A DNA stretch of 64,000 bases from Allolobophora icterica (lineage: Eukaryota > Annelida > Clitellata > Crassiclitellata > Lumbricidae): assembly GCA_963556255.1 (NCBI GenBank), contig OY744615.1:45709320-45773319 (forward strand), given 5' to 3'. Position 1 is the stretch's first letter, and every line of letters begins with the position of its first letter. A model generated the notes under the pieces. It worked only from the letters and a program-made list of their open reading frames with translations, did no database searches and was not told where the DNA came from. Position numbers and translations under genes: made by a program. This document shows, in pieces, positions 1 through 59,410 of this stretch.

Positions 1-28
1 AATATATACATAGCATTAACCATAATAT

Positions 29-29
29 G

Positions 30-74
<45 letters not shown>
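29..74. repeat. (TA)n microsatellite
   Basis: Simple AT dinucleotide run. It abuts the C-terminal part of a LINE fragment. Confidence 0.95.
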
Positions 75-75
<1 letters not shown>

Positions 76-87
76 CATAGGTCCAGT

Positions 88-339
88 TGGTTAGTAAGTA
101 TACAGCATTCTGACAATAAAGGTTTTTCTCATGTTGTCGGCTTGCGGTAAAGCCCTGTCATGGGATCTAGGCCTTAAACCATAAACCCTCGGCTTAACAG
201 GTGGAAGCAGCTCGTGCATGACATGACCTGGATTGCAAAGGATTGCCGAAAACAGGGCAGCATCAGCATGGCGGCAAAGTTGTTCAATTGTTGGATTATT
301 ACATGGGAGGTATCGCTGGCGGGTCAGTCTATCCATAAT
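88..339 (-). pseudogene. C-terminal end of a CR1-like non-LTR retrotransposon ORF2
   Basis: The minus-strand frame reads MDRLTRQRYLPCNNPTIEQL, then HVMHELLPPVKPRVYGLRPR, and ends in RMLYTY plus stop. This is the typical tail of CR1-like ORF2 proteins (disordered RPR-rich region, then a short aromatic end). It is the 3' continuation of the reverse transcriptase at 650-1317; a 310-bp MITE separates the two halves, and they are also in different frames. Dead copy. Family assignment rests on pattern recognition only. Confidence 0.75.
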
Positions 340-649
340 CAGTGTTTAATCTAGTCCCCCTCTTCTGGGAGGGGAAACCAGGTTTCTGGGGGCACAAGCC
401 AATTTTCCAGACTTTTCAACTTTCATCTTCAAAAAAGTTGATGACCTTTTTTTTAGTCATTCGTTGATTTTATGACCTTTTTTGGAATTCGTCTCTCTGG
501 GGGGGGGGGGGGAGAACCATATATCACCATGTATCCTGGGGGGGATTTGCCTCCAAAAAGCTCTCAACCTTGTAATATTGCCGGCCTCTGGGGGGAAACA
601 TCAATCCTGGGGGAACTTCCCCCCCCAAAGACGTCTAGATTAAACACTG
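340..649 (-). mobile_element. MITE, family 1 (Mutator-like, 9-bp TSD)
   Basis: The element begins CAGTGTTTAATCTAG and ends with the exact inverse CTAGATTAAACACTG. It is flanked by a perfect 9-bp duplication ATCCATAAT (331-339 and 650-658). The interior has G- and C-homopolymer tracts and runs of AAAAAGTTGATGACC. A second copy in the opposite orientation lies at 57315-57707, also with a perfect 9-bp duplication. Nine-base duplications are usual for Mutator-like elements, whereas hAT elements leave 8. No transposase is present. Confidence 0.9.
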
Positions 650-1317
650 ATCCATAATGGACTGGAGCCTTCTCCTTTCTTGCTAACCAGCGGATCCCAC
701 CATGCCGGTGCAGCGTATAACATTCTGGCCACCGTGGTTGCGCGCACCACGTCGTGGAGTCTGGGGCCAGATAAACCATGAGCAGTTAGAATGCGCAGGG
801 CATAGAAAGACTGCCTTGCCCGACAACATATTTGGTCAATGTGCTGACCGAATCTAAGGGTGTTCGAGAGCGTAACTCCCAAAACCTTAATGCTGCTTAC
901 TCTGGTGACGCCAGGAAGAACAGGTGGATCCATCACGCGCCCCGCCCGGCCCCCAGTCCCTCTGACAATCATCTCCTGTGTCTTTGTTTTATTAAGTTTA
1001 AGGTTGCATGAAGCAGCCCAATTTGTTACATGGTCCAATTCAGCTGTTACGGTGTCACTATTTGAGGCGGGAATCATTAAGTAGCTGTCATCTGCATATT
1101 TTTGGATCCTGTTTCCAGGGTGGATCGTCCTGAGTTTAGAGATAGAAATGATAAAGTGAATTGGGCCAGTGCCAGAACCCTGAACAATGCTTGAATTTAT
1201 CTTAACAGTTTGTGAAATTTCTCGGTTGAATTTGGTTGTATGACTCCGGTCTTCTAAAAAGGCAATAATCCAGTTGTAGATGCGGTCTGGTATGGGCATC
1301 TCCGCTATTTGTTCCAT
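650..1317 (-). pseudogene. Reverse transcriptase fragment of a CR1-like LINE
   Basis: A 225-residue frame contains the RT core KYADDSYLMIP (catalytic YADD), preceded by SSIVQGSGTGP (motif before the active site) and followed by the thumb segment NLKLNKTKTQEMIV and SIKVLGVTLSN. This is a partial ORF2: the N-terminal endonuclease is absent and the upstream end is replaced by a minisatellite at 1322. It is interrupted downstream by the family 1 MITE, after which the tail continues at 88-339 in another frame. Confidence 0.9.
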
Positions 1318-1324
1318 CAGGTAC

Positions 1325-1446
1325 GAACAGTCTTGTTGTCAAGACCTTAAACCTCAAGACCAAGACCAAGACCAAGGCCTTGAACCTCAAGACCAAGACC
1401 AAGACCAAGACCTTGAACCTCAAGACCAAGACCAAGACCAAGACTT
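1325..1446. repeat. Minisatellite, about 36-bp unit (CAAGACCAAGACC)n
   Basis: Three to four units built of CAAGAC hexamers separated by CTTGAACCT. It sits exactly between two reverse-transcriptase fragments of different families. Confidence 0.85.
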
Positions 1447-1489
1447 TTAAAAACGAACTCGAGTGCACTGGAGACCAAGACCTTGGTCT

Positions 1490-1660
1490 CGAGGACAACA
1501 AGACTGCTGAGTCGTGGTTTCACCAAGAACAACCAACTGTGAGCGGTCAGAGAGGTATGATTTAAACCAAAGAAGAAGGACACCAGAAAGGCCACAGGAC
1601 AGCTCCAGTCGCTGAAGCAGAATCTCATGGTCAGTGGCGGCGCCAGACATTTTTTGAAAC
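1490..1660 (-). pseudogene. Second LINE reverse-transcriptase fragment
   Basis: The minus frame reads DHEILLQRLELSCGLSGVLL followed by WFKSYLSDRSQLVVLG. This is the palm segment between RT motifs A and B of L2/CR1-class elements (D-H-x-x-L-L, then SYL-x-x-R-x-Q). It is clearly a different copy from 650-1317, because both would contribute the same part of RT. Truncated on both sides. Confidence 0.75.
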
Positions 1661-2195
<535 letters not shown>

Positions 2196-2261
2196 ATCAG
2201 CCATATTAATATCAGACAGCACTATAGGGATAAGAGAGCAGTTTCGGTGCAAATTCATCAT

Positions 2262-2580
2262 AGGCGTAATTTGTGGGGGGTACGAGGGGTACCCGTACCC
2301 CCTCTTTTTGGACTGGGGGTACTGTACCCCCCCCACTTTTTGAACAATGTCAATCAATATTGTTGTTATTGTGCCTTCCCAGAGGATGCAGTCTCCGCTA
2401 AAGTGCGAAAGTTCTTAGATACACAGGTAAATCGAGAGCCAAAATTAATGAGAATACTGACAGGGAATGTGTTCAAAATGGCCACCATGCGAAAAGCGAA
2501 AGTGGAGAAGAAATTGGTACCCCCACCTTTTAGACCAAAGTATTGGTACCCCCCCACTTTTTAGACTAAAGTTACGCCTC
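2262..2580. mobile_element. Candidate MITE, family 2
   Basis: Left end AGGCGTAATTTGTGGGG and right end CTAAAGTTACGCCT form short imperfect terminal inverted repeats. Subterminal GGGTACC palindromes occur on both sides. A second left end (AGGCGTAATTTTTTAGGGG) is at about 60219. I found no convincing target-site duplication. Confidence 0.5.
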
Positions 2581-3428
2581 TGGGTGCAATGGTGGCCCAT
2601 GAGGCCAGATTGGGCGGTCAGCAGAAGTCCAGCTTGCTCAAAGTTAACGTTAACGAGAATCACACCGTCGGGAGTCGATGCCTTGACAGAGCTGCTCGAA
2701 GCTTTGCTGGGAGTCAGGAAGGTATCGTGATCGGACCAGTCTCCTCAGACTCTGCAGTACATATAAATTTTTTAGAAGCCCCAAGAAATTCAGAATTTTT
2801 AGGCTCCCATGCTGCGAATTTTTAGGCCCTAATAGCCGCCCTATAGCTGTAGTTTTTGGCTTATGGCTGAATCCGGCACTGATTTCAGGCCTATATGTAT
2901 GAGCTAAAGCGTCGCGTTGTTTTCATTAAAAGTTAAAATTTCTACCAGTAAAATCATACGAATTTTTTAGAATTTCGTCAAGTTTTGGAGAAAAATATGA
3001 AAAAAAATAGTGTCGGTTCTATCCGCTCGAAGGCCTTTTCAAGCGCAGAGTTCGAGCTTTGGATACATCCAGCGACACGATGCGCCTGCAATTTTCTTAG
3101 CGGCCACGACGCCTGGCCAACATATACTCCTTTCGATCCGTTTATATAGTAGACTTTTTTATTGTGACGTTATAGTGGTGTGGAGATGGGAAACATTAGG
3201 CGGGCTATTCAAATCAAAGTTTGCTAGATTTCAACGCAGGATTTCGCTCGTCTGCATTTGAAAATATTTTATTCAATTCTTTGCTAACTTTGCATTATTG
3301 TAGCAAGTTAAAATAATTTTATTATTGCGCTTTGTGCCAAGCGTAAGTACAGCGACCAAAAGGCCCTCTAACGACCAAATGTGTTATCTCGAATATTTGT
3401 TTATTTATTATAAAAAATGATGTTCCAA
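2581..3428. other. Non-coding; fragment of an unclassified repeat at 2745-2885
   Basis: The segment around 2790-2885 shares AATTCAGAATTTTTAGGC and an end AATCCGGCACTG with the region 40590-40880 (opposite orientation), suggesting an old transposon family. The rest of the stretch shows no gene or RNA. Confidence 0.4.
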
Positions 3429-3669
3429 CAGGGCCGTAGTGGTAAAATTAGCGGTGAGTATACACGCTATCGGTTAGTTTACCGAAACGAATTAGAGGTG
3501 AGTAATCTGAGCATACGCTACGGTATTTCGTGAGTTTACGCTACAGAATTTTAATATGGGCCTAAATAAATATTTATATTTTGAGGTGAGTATACGGTCT
3601 CTAGAGGTAAGTAGGCCTAGCCTACACGCTGTATACTCGCGTATAGGCCTACCCCCGACTACAGCCCTG
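3429..3669. mobile_element. hAT-type MITE, family 3
   Basis: Begins CAGGGCCGTAGTGG and ends CGACTACAGCCCTG, an inverted pair. The flanks TGTTCCAA (3421-3428) and CGTTCCAA (3670-3677) are an 8-bp duplication with one mismatch. The interior repeats GAGGTGAGTATAC-type units. A degenerate copy lies at 59072-59331 and a partial one at 4253-4300. Confidence 0.8.
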
Positions 3670-3857
3670 CGTTCCAACGACAATTTTTAAATAAGCCTTT
3701 ACTGTCTGCAGGTATCTATAATTATATATATATAATGTTACACTTTTATTTGTTGTTACTTAGGCTAATTTGGTAAAACCGTAGTTTAGGTTGGTAAATT
3801 ATGTCTATGTAGGTATACCCAATGACCTTTTAAGATGGGCCTACCCCCTAACCGAAA

Positions 3858-4215
3858 CTAGGGCCTATAGAAGTTGGATGAACGATGAAAATATTTCGTA
3901 ATAAAACTTAAACTAGAAGTTGGATGATTGATGAAAATGATACAAACTCAAACTACAAGTTGGAATTGCGATGAAAATAGGCCTAGGCCTATATCGTTTT
4001 TGTGCCGAAATTATTGCTGCGGTTGAGCGATGAAAACATTAATTTTTATACTAAAACTGAAACTAGAAGTTGGATGGTCGATGAAAATATAGCTCAAACC
4101 AGAAGCTGGATGGTCGATGAACATAATTAGCATATAGCTCAAACGAAAAGCTGGATGATCGATGAAAATATTTCATATAAATATTGAAACTAGTAGTTGG
4201 ATTGTATAGTGGAAA
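3858..4215. repeat. Degenerate tandem repeat, about 50-bp unit
   Basis: About seven copies of a unit centred on AGAAGTTGGATGATCGATG followed by AAAATA and a spacer. Spacing and sequence drift between copies, so it is an old array. Confidence 0.75.
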
Positions 4216-4252
4216 CCGAATATAATACTTAGGCCCTACTTAGTAGGCTTCT

Positions 4253-4300
4253 TAGCAGTAAAAATTAGAGGCGAGTACACGCTACAGGTTAGTTTTCCGA
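4253..4300. mobile_element. Fragment of MITE family 3
   Basis: Shares AAAATTAGAGGCGAGTA and the following CACGCTACAGGTTAG with the left end of the element at 3429. Confidence 0.6.
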
Positions 4301-4714
4301 AAGGATGTGCTCCCACCCAAGCAAGAAGATATTTTGAAATATGGATACGATTTGGATAGGCCCTAAATGTAAATCTCCGAAAATTCTCAGCGCCACACAA
4401 GAGCCACGTCGGGAGACCAGCTTGTTCACCGTGGTATGGAGCTATACCAAATCAAGTCCGCAATAGTCATATTATCCGCCTTATTTCAGTGCCAGGTCAG
4501 AGTCCGGGAGGTCAAGCCGAGCGAGACAGCATGGTGCTACGGTTATAATCGGTGATGATGGTGGTTGTGTGGTGGCGCAGCAATGGAATCATGAGACCAT
4601 GTCAAACACTAGGAATGTCCACCCAAACCAGGCTATGTGGATGGCCTCTAAAACACAACTCACATCCTCATAAACAAGATCATTGTGACTCAACTAAAAC
4701 CAAAGCATAATGAA

Positions 4715-4990
4715 GAAGAACAGTCACTTAAGCTTAGCCCTGAGGCAGCCATGGGTAAGTAGTGTTAACGACTTCATTCTCTAAGCCTCTGCACAGGAGG
4801 ACGGGTGGCCAGTCCTCTCCCTCGCCGTCTCGTCTCATCTTCCCACCGACAGTTTACAGTCAGTGCACTCATTATAGCTGAGTTTGCTAGGGGGTGCAGG
4901 TGGAGCAGAAAAAAACGAACCAAATTTCTGCCCTGACGAGGAATGCCCTCTGAAACCAGGTCGTAACAGAAATTGGATTTTAGTCAGCAG
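4715..4990 (-). mobile_element. tRNA-related SINE, family B
   Basis: Shares CTTAAGCTTAGCCCTGAGGC, the TCGTCTCATCTTCCCACCGA stretch and GGGTGCAGGTGGAGCAG with copies at 23425-23965, 32135-32402 and 50725-50955. The minus-strand head carries a weak B-box-like segment. Confidence 0.7.
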
Positions 4991-4999
4991 AAGAAAGTC

Positions 5000-5640
5000 C
5001 CATGAAGACTGATGCCATAAGTAAGTAAGTAAGATAAATCTGCTTTGAAAGTCATTAGATTAGATTAGGCACAGGTGCCATACGAAAACCCTTGGAACCA
5101 CGGGCACCTTGGATTTAGTCAAGCCTGGAAGTATAGATCACAAGTGGTTCACAGTTGTACAGCGACACAAACTGTCATATTTATAATGCAGTGTCTTGCG
5201 CATGGAAATAAATGTCTCAGAGCTCTCTACCAAATGGCTATCCACTGTGTCACAACCCAGAAGCATACTGTCACGCATAATAAGCATGTCACATATATAA
5301 CTTGTCACGAAAGCAGCAAACGCCAATGGATAGGAAGCCGTGTTAGAACAGTCTCCCAACACACTGTACCTACCACCTGAGCAGCTATGTCACTCTTTTC
5401 TGCAGAAGAAAAACTCAAACTCTGGCACTGCATTTGTGTCCGACAAGTTTTCCAGTTTTTTTCGAGCACAAATCTGGTCAATACGTAAACGAAATTCTCA
5501 ATCATCGATTCTTTAATTGTGATCAGTAAACCAATTCTGAAGTTAATTTCCTCAGATCTCCTTTCTCCGAATATTCTAATGCAGTTTCTTTACACAAACT
5601 AACTTTAATTCAGCCAATAATATCTATCAATGGTTGAAAA
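5000..5640. other. No gene or RNA recognised
   Basis: A 101-codon frame on the plus strand (5075-5380) has no domain, no splice context and no matching neighbour, so I do not call it. Confidence 0.4.
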
Positions 5641-5653
5641 CACATGCATTAGA

Positions 5654-5824
5654 AGGTATGGTAGCCGAATGGTCAAAGCGCTTGCCTTGTAGCGCGAGGT
5701 ACGGGTTTGAGCCTCCACCTAGGCGGTCACTGTGTAAGGATCTTGAGCAAGTCTTTCACACACAATTGCTCGGTGCGATCGATGTTCTATCATACGGCTT
5801 CTGAACTTTAGAAGGAGGGCAGCA
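5654..5824 (+). mobile_element. tRNA-derived SINE, family A
   Basis: The tRNA-like head GGTAGCCGAATGGTCAAAGC (A box) and GGGTTTGAGCC (B box) is followed by the family core CTTGAGCAAGTCTTTCACAC and AATTGCTCGGTGC. The head resembles a tRNA, but the body and the many relatives in this window show it is a SINE. Confidence 0.8.
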
Positions 5825-5829
5825 TCAAA

Positions 5830-6760
5830 TGCAGGTGTATAGTATTGTACAAGCATCAATCATACCAAAAACAATCAATAGCTTTAGCCAATCGCCAAGC
5901 CAACCAACAAAGCGACTACTGAAAAAATCGACCATCGTAATTCCTCAAAAACCACATCATTCATCACACAATCTCGGTAATTCAACCAACGAAACAAACT
6001 CTCTCAATAAATTATCGGAATAATCCAGAAACAATCTTTCAATAAATATTCAACAAATACTAGTTAATGATATCACTCGGTTAAGTCAACCACAGTTAAG
6101 ATCTTTTGAAAAGTTGGCCAACGACTCGGAAAGTCAGTCAAACGTTCGAGCAACTCACTACCAATAACTCGACAAATCTCTGCAAAACAATGGATAAACA
6201 TATTTTTCCAAGCTGAACTATCACCAATGTTCAACCGGAGATTTCAACGTTAAAGTATTTTAATCGATCTTTATGGTAAAAAAGATAAATTGGAATGAAG
6301 TCTATCGGAATGCAATTTTAGTTTGTTAGACAAATATCGACACTTTGGTCCGACGCTGCATCCAGGAGCTCGGATTTCAATAAATATAGCGAAAACAGTT
6401 TGCACCTCAGATTCAGAATAAAGGTTTGAAACTGTTACCTTAATAAGTTACATAACCATGTATTCAGAGTGTTTGAGAGATGCGGAGTTGTGTGATAAAT
6501 CTCATTTGCGGACACAACGTGGTGAAAAACGCAGCTGGTGTTGCTGGCATCACATCTTGTATGCCCACTGAGATGCAAAGGAATGACAATCTCATATTGT
6601 ATCGTATCAGTAAATTCCAATGAACTACTGTATCACATCTGTCAAAGGACTAACAACCCCCAAAGTCCAATATGATAATAGAGACAGTTATGTACAACCC
6701 TCCAACGAAACATCATCGGCAATCTTAAACCACATTTCTCCTAGAGAGCATTTGGAATGA
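5830..6760. other. AT-rich non-coding stretch
   Basis: I see no exon, SINE head or tandem array here; short CAACAA- and CAAT-rich patches only. Confidence 0.4.
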
Positions 6761-6764
6761 GAAA

Positions 6765-7530
6765 GAGCAGCAGACATCTTAGAGCATTTGGAAGTTGAAG
6801 AGGGAACATTGAAGAGGGAACACTAGTGGAGCATTTGATACTGCAGAACATTGCATTAGTGTGTGGCACCGTAAAGCATTTGGTTGGAGGGAACATTTTG
6901 TAGAGCATTTGGTTGAAGAGGGAACATTTGGTAGAGCATCTGGTTAAGGAGGGAACATTTGGTAGAGGATTTGGTAGAGGATCTGGTTGAAGAGGGAACA
7001 GTTGGTAGAGCATTTGGTTAAAGAGGGAAATTTGATAAAGCATTTGGTTAAAGAGGGAACATTTGATAAAGCATTTGGTTGAAGAGGGAACATTTGGTAC
7101 AGCATTTGGTTGAAGAGGGAACATTTAGTAGAGATTTGGTAAAAGAGGGAACAATTGGTAGAGCATTTGGTTAAAGAGGGAACATTTAGTAGAGCATTTG
7201 GTTAAAGAGGGAACAATTGGTAGAGCATTTGGTTAAAGAGGGAACAATTGGTAGAGCACTTGGTTAAAAATGGAACATTTGGTACAGCATTTGGTTGAAG
7301 AGGGAACATTTGATAGAGCATTTGGTTAAAGAGGGAACAATTGGTAGAGCATTTGGTTAAAGAGGGAACAATTGGTAGAGCATTTGGTTAAAGAGGGAAC
7401 AATTGGTAGAGCACTTGGTTAAAAATGGAACATTTGGTACAGCATTTGGTTGAAGAGGGAACATTTGATAGAGCATTTGGTTGCACTAGTATCTGACACT
7501 GTCGAGCATTTGGAAGTTGAAAAGGGAATG
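6765..7530. repeat. 31-bp minisatellite
   Basis: About 24 copies of a 31-bp unit containing GAGCATTTGGTTAAAGAGGG and AACAATTGGTA. Later copies (7140-7450) are nearly identical while the edges are degenerate, which fits slippage or unequal exchange in the centre. The Phe/Asn/Cys-rich frame on the minus strand is an artefact of the unit. Confidence 0.95.
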
Positions 7531-7769
7531 TTTAACAGTGGAGCATTTGATATATCAGACCATTGTACGAGGAAGCAGCTACTACAAGAACAATTGGCAT
7601 TAGACAACAATCGGTATCGACACTTTGGACCTACTTTTTGGCATCAGAGAGCACATTTGGCATTCGACAACGTTTGGCATCGAAGGCTGACCAATGCTGT
7701 CACACACACTACACTAAGACTGATAAAACAAATCTCCTAACGTCTGTGCAGTGCTAGCAACAAGAGTGA

Positions 7770-7995
7770 GAGCTCGACTGCATTTTCAAGGCCAATGTCA
7801 GGTCAAATCCACCGCCTAAGGACATAGTCGAATCCACCGATGGTCAAGGTCAAATCCCCCAAAGGTCAAAACAAACACCCATCCAAGGTCAACCTCAAAT
7901 CCAGTGAAGGTCACATCCACTCAAAGTTAAACTCCGACCCCTACAAGTTCAAAGGCGAAATCTCAGCAAGGTCAAATCCACCCAACACCATGGTA
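7770..7995. repeat. Degenerate AAGGTCAAATCCACC repeat
   Basis: About ten irregular copies of AGGTCAAATCC with variable spacers. It lies about 350 bp downstream of the RasGRF stop codon, so part may be in the 3' UTR. Confidence 0.7.
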
Positions 7996-8335
7996 AAGTG
8001 GTAAAACACCACCAAAGACCAATACACCCCTCTCACAGCCTCTCCCCAATTATCCCTCTCTTGTACAAACAGCGTGACAGTCTGATATGACGTTCTGGTT
8101 CAACAGTTTTCCGGAATGTTGCGTTTCCAAGGTGATACACCATCTGGGCAGAACCAGCATCGGTTGGCATGGCAACGTGACACGTCGTCATGGAGATGTG
8201 TGAACGCTCGTCGGCAAAATAAACTGCTGCAAACGTCAGACGATATGTAAGGGAAAGATGAGAAAGTTCGGAATAGGCGGCGCCACGGTCTCCGAGGGAG
8301 AAACGTCACGGTTGGTCGGTCGAGCGGAAAGGGTC
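7996..8335 (-). other. Probable start of RasGRF 3' UTR
   Basis: Sequence immediately after the RasGRF stop on the minus strand. I found no AATAAA or ATTAAA on the minus strand in these 340 bases, so the polyadenylation site is not located. Confidence 0.4.
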
Positions 8336-56159
<47,824 letters not shown>

Positions 56160-57314
56160 CTGAAACTGAAGACAGTGGAACAATCAAGACAATGCAAAGC
56201 AGCCGCGGCTTGTTTTAAACTCACGATAGCCAGCCTTGTAAGCAGGGGCGTCTACACCATAGAAACCTCGGAGCAAATTCTCCATAAAAAAATGGGGGGA
56301 GATATGTCCGTGTGTGTGCCACCATTTTAGGGGGAAGGAAGGGGAAGGGGAAGAAGAGGGGGAAAGGGGAAGTTGCTCCAATGACTTAGGGGGAATAGAC
56401 GCCCCTGCTTGTAAGTGTACAAAGACATAAGGCAATGTGAAGTCATATACGGCAATGTGAAGAGAGACCAGAGAGAGAGAAGGATGTCGAGGAGCTGCTA
56501 AGGCTGGTCATGTGTTACATGCCTGACGCTCAAACCAATCGACTACCGTGTCCCCCACCTGACGCTACCACCGATTGGTTCTTTGTGCATCATGATTACA
56601 ATCATGGCACCATGGAAGGCATTGGATTAGATTAGCTATAGAAGTTATTAGATTAGATTAGAGACTGACTTGCTCAAAATGCCACAGAACAGTAATAGTC
56701 TACTCTACCGAATTGATTATACTGCACGAGGAGATTCATATAGCGCATCTATCAGAATAAACCTACTCTGAGTCGGACCTCTGAGCACTCTGGGAGTTGA
56801 ATGGGTTTGAACGAGGAAGGCTGTTCACCATATCAACTTATATATTTATTAATTTGAACGTGCCTGGGTAGGGAGCAGGGAAGGACCCAATTCCAATTCC
56901 CTACTCCCTACCGTATAACTCTGCGAGGAGGAGATGAATGGGTTGCTGGATGGAGAAAGCTTTTCAGAAGGTTGCAAGTCAAACACTCAACTGGTCTCGT
57001 GTAGAGGTAGCTGATAAAACACTGGGCGGCAAGACTTGTATAGTATATCGTTTTCCCGACCTATCACATTTCGAATGGACTTCCATCAGTCTTGCCTACA
57101 GTTTCCCTATGATGTTAATAGTAATCATAATCTCGAAATTTCAACAGGCGCTTAGTCAAAACAAAATCGATGGGCTGTGTAGGGTCAACTGATGGACGAT
57201 GGACAGGTGGCTGGTCTCGCGTAGGTCTCCTGTCACCGCTGAAACCTTAAGCCCTACTTCCCATTTCTTGGACAAACTCCAGTGACTCCGTGTCCCAGCT
57301 TCATTAGCAACGCT
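56160..57314. other. Upstream intron; no PH1 exon found
   Basis: 56330-56400 is purine-rich; 56735-56790 is a weak inverse hairpin 3' end (TATAGCGCATCTATC). I looked for the PH1 signature on the minus strand and did not see it. Confidence 0.5.
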
Positions 57315-57707
57315 CAGTGAGTAATCTAGACGTCTTTGGGGGGGGGGAAGTTCCCCCCCCCCAGGATTGATGTTTCCCCCCCCAGAGGCGAGCAATATTA
57401 CAATGTACAGACCGTCAGGGGAGGAAAAATCCCCCCAAGGATCGATGTGGATACATGGTTTCCCCCCCAGAGAGATGGATTCCTAAAAAAAAGGTCATCA
57501 ACTTTTTTGACAGAGGAAAAAAGTTAAAAATTGGGTGAAGGACTAAAAAAAAAAAGGTCATCAACTTTTTTCGAAGATGAAAAGTGGAAAAATTTGGGAA
57601 AAGTCTGAAACTTTTTAAAGATGGAAGACAAAATTTTGTGTCAATTGTTTGCTCCCCCCAGAAACCTGGTTTCCCCTCCCAGACGAGGGGGACTAGATTA
57701 AACACTG
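57315..57707 (+). mobile_element. MITE, family 1 (second copy)
   Basis: CAGTGAGTAATCTAGACGTC left end and GACTAGATTAAACACTG right end, with a perfect 9-bp duplication AGCAACGCT (57306-57314, 57708-57716). Contains AAAAAGGTCATCAACTTTTT twice. 83 bp longer than the copy at 340 and in the opposite orientation. Confidence 0.92.
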
Positions 57708-59071
57708 AGCAACGCTGAGTTTTCGACGGTCACACAGGACGAAATGGTGTAACGCATTTGCTGCTATCTCACAGACTCACACCACCCCAAGAACAAAGTC
57801 TAAAACATTTTCCTGCACGTCACCAATTCCCGTGCACTGGGTACTGGGTAGAGGCGCTTTATAAGTTTCGAAATACAATACAATACAGCAGTGACTCGCA
57901 ACCACGTTGCCAGTTGCCAACGCGTGCAATTCGCTACCGGGCTGAAAAGAGTAAATAAATAAAAAGAAAAATAAATAGACAAAATAAATGCCGTAATAAT
58001 ATTAAATAATAATGAACAAAAATTAATACTAAATAAATAATTATAGTAAATAGTGCCCAATTTCGGATAAGCAACCAATAAAGCCCTCTGTCCGAGGTGC
58101 AAGCGCGGAACTTCAATATGCCATCGATAACGGCCCAAAACCGAAGACCGAGGAAAAGACTGGTTCTGATCGATGAGGTCAGGCTGCAGAGACAGGGAGA
58201 CGGCCAGAGGGTTAATTACCTTTATAATTGCCAGCATAAAGAAAAATATTGAATCATAAATTGCTGGAGACAGTTAACCAACTGCGTGGCAATGAAGTTC
58301 GCCGAAGCCGCAATGGCTGTCTGCAGGTCTGCCCACTGAGCAAGGAATTTCCATTACCCTAGAATCACCAAAGGGGAAATTGGACAGAAGACCGTAAGTG
58401 CTGAATTAAGAGTCTGTAACAGGTCCTTCTAGGGACGGCCCCCAATCAGAGCAGTCTAAATTAGTCCAATTCTGAAGAGTGAAGACATGTTAACTTTTCG
58501 AACAAAAACCTTCGGACAGATAATGGTGTAATCGTTTCACACTTCCACTTAAGATAGACGTAAATACTATAAACTGTTGATTGAAGATATGACGGTATAT
58601 TTCATAAAGTGAGGTCTGGTACCCAGTTTCTCAAAAGTTCGTTTTCTTTCATTTAATAGATCTTTCCCAATTACCCTTCAATTTAAAGCATTCTTGACAA
58701 CCCTTTTCTTTCGCATTTATTAACCGAATTCCTTCCAACTTAAACGCTTAACAGTCCTTCCTATTATGTAGGCCTAATGCAGTGTAAACTTTCTTTCAGT
58801 CATTTCTTTTGATATCTCTCAACAAGTTACTAACTACAATTACAATCTGCAAGGTTGAAGAGTCTTTATATCATATGTTTAACCTAATTTGCACACGAAT
58901 CCCGGATTCTCACCTAAACGGATTGAACAACTATAGACTTGATCTGATACACCTCCGGAGGCTTCGGTGAATAAACTGGTCTCTCTGACGCCGCTTTTGT
59001 TCACTGCTGAGAAATTTAGGTGATTTACATTACATTAAACGATAGAGAATCAGTTTTATTTCAAATGTAAT
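57708..59071. other. Intron or 5' flank, no recognised gene
   Basis: Minus-strand frames around 58070-58370 (PRLHLGQRALLVAYPKLG; WADLQTAIAASANFIATQLV) look protein-like but match nothing I know and contain stops between them. Family D copy at 58968-59035. Confidence 0.4.
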
Positions 59072-59331
59072 CAGGGCTGTAGTGGTAAAATTAGAGGTGA
59101 GTAGAGTACACGCTACCGGTGAGAAGCGGCGTCAGTAGGGCTGGTGTCACCCTCAAAAGTCAAAACCTTTGATTACCTTTCTTTTTTGTGGAAATTTCAT
59201 TAGTCAATGGCTATACGGTCTCTACAGAGGTAAGTATACGCTGTATACCCGCGTATACCCTCGCTCCAGCCATGGGTATAGGCCGTCTAGAGATGAGTAT
59301 ACGCTGTATACCCGCGTATACCCTCGACTAC
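59072..59331. mobile_element. Degenerate MITE family 3
   Basis: Left end CAGGGCTGTAGTGGTAAAAT as at 3429; right side has two CGCGTATACCCTCG units ending CTCGACTACA without the final GCCCTG. Confidence 0.65.
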
Positions 59332-59339
59332 ATTACATT

Positions 59340-59410
59340 ATATAATGTAATTGGACATTTATACAGCGCCGCTCAAAGGGCAATCCTAATCAGAGGCGCT
59401 CTGTGCGCTA
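59340..59410 (-). mobile_element. Retroposon hairpin 3' end
   Basis: Plus strand TACAGCGCCGCTCAAAGGGC to ATCAGAGGCGCTCTGTG, inverse orientation, with an ATTACATTATATAATG tail. Confidence 0.6.

Noticed and set aside
5654..5727. Functional tRNA gene
   Set aside because: A and B boxes are present, but the acceptor stem does not close and the sequence runs into the SINE family A body found about 15 times here.
6741..7124. 127-codon minus frame with repeated SLFNQMLYQ
   Set aside because: Product of a 31-bp minisatellite; the repeat is not a multiple of three and no domain or splice context exists.
58070..58370. PH1 or another exon on the minus strand
   Set aside because: Protein-like patches are broken by stops and do not fit the PH fold pattern or the phase needed before 56159.
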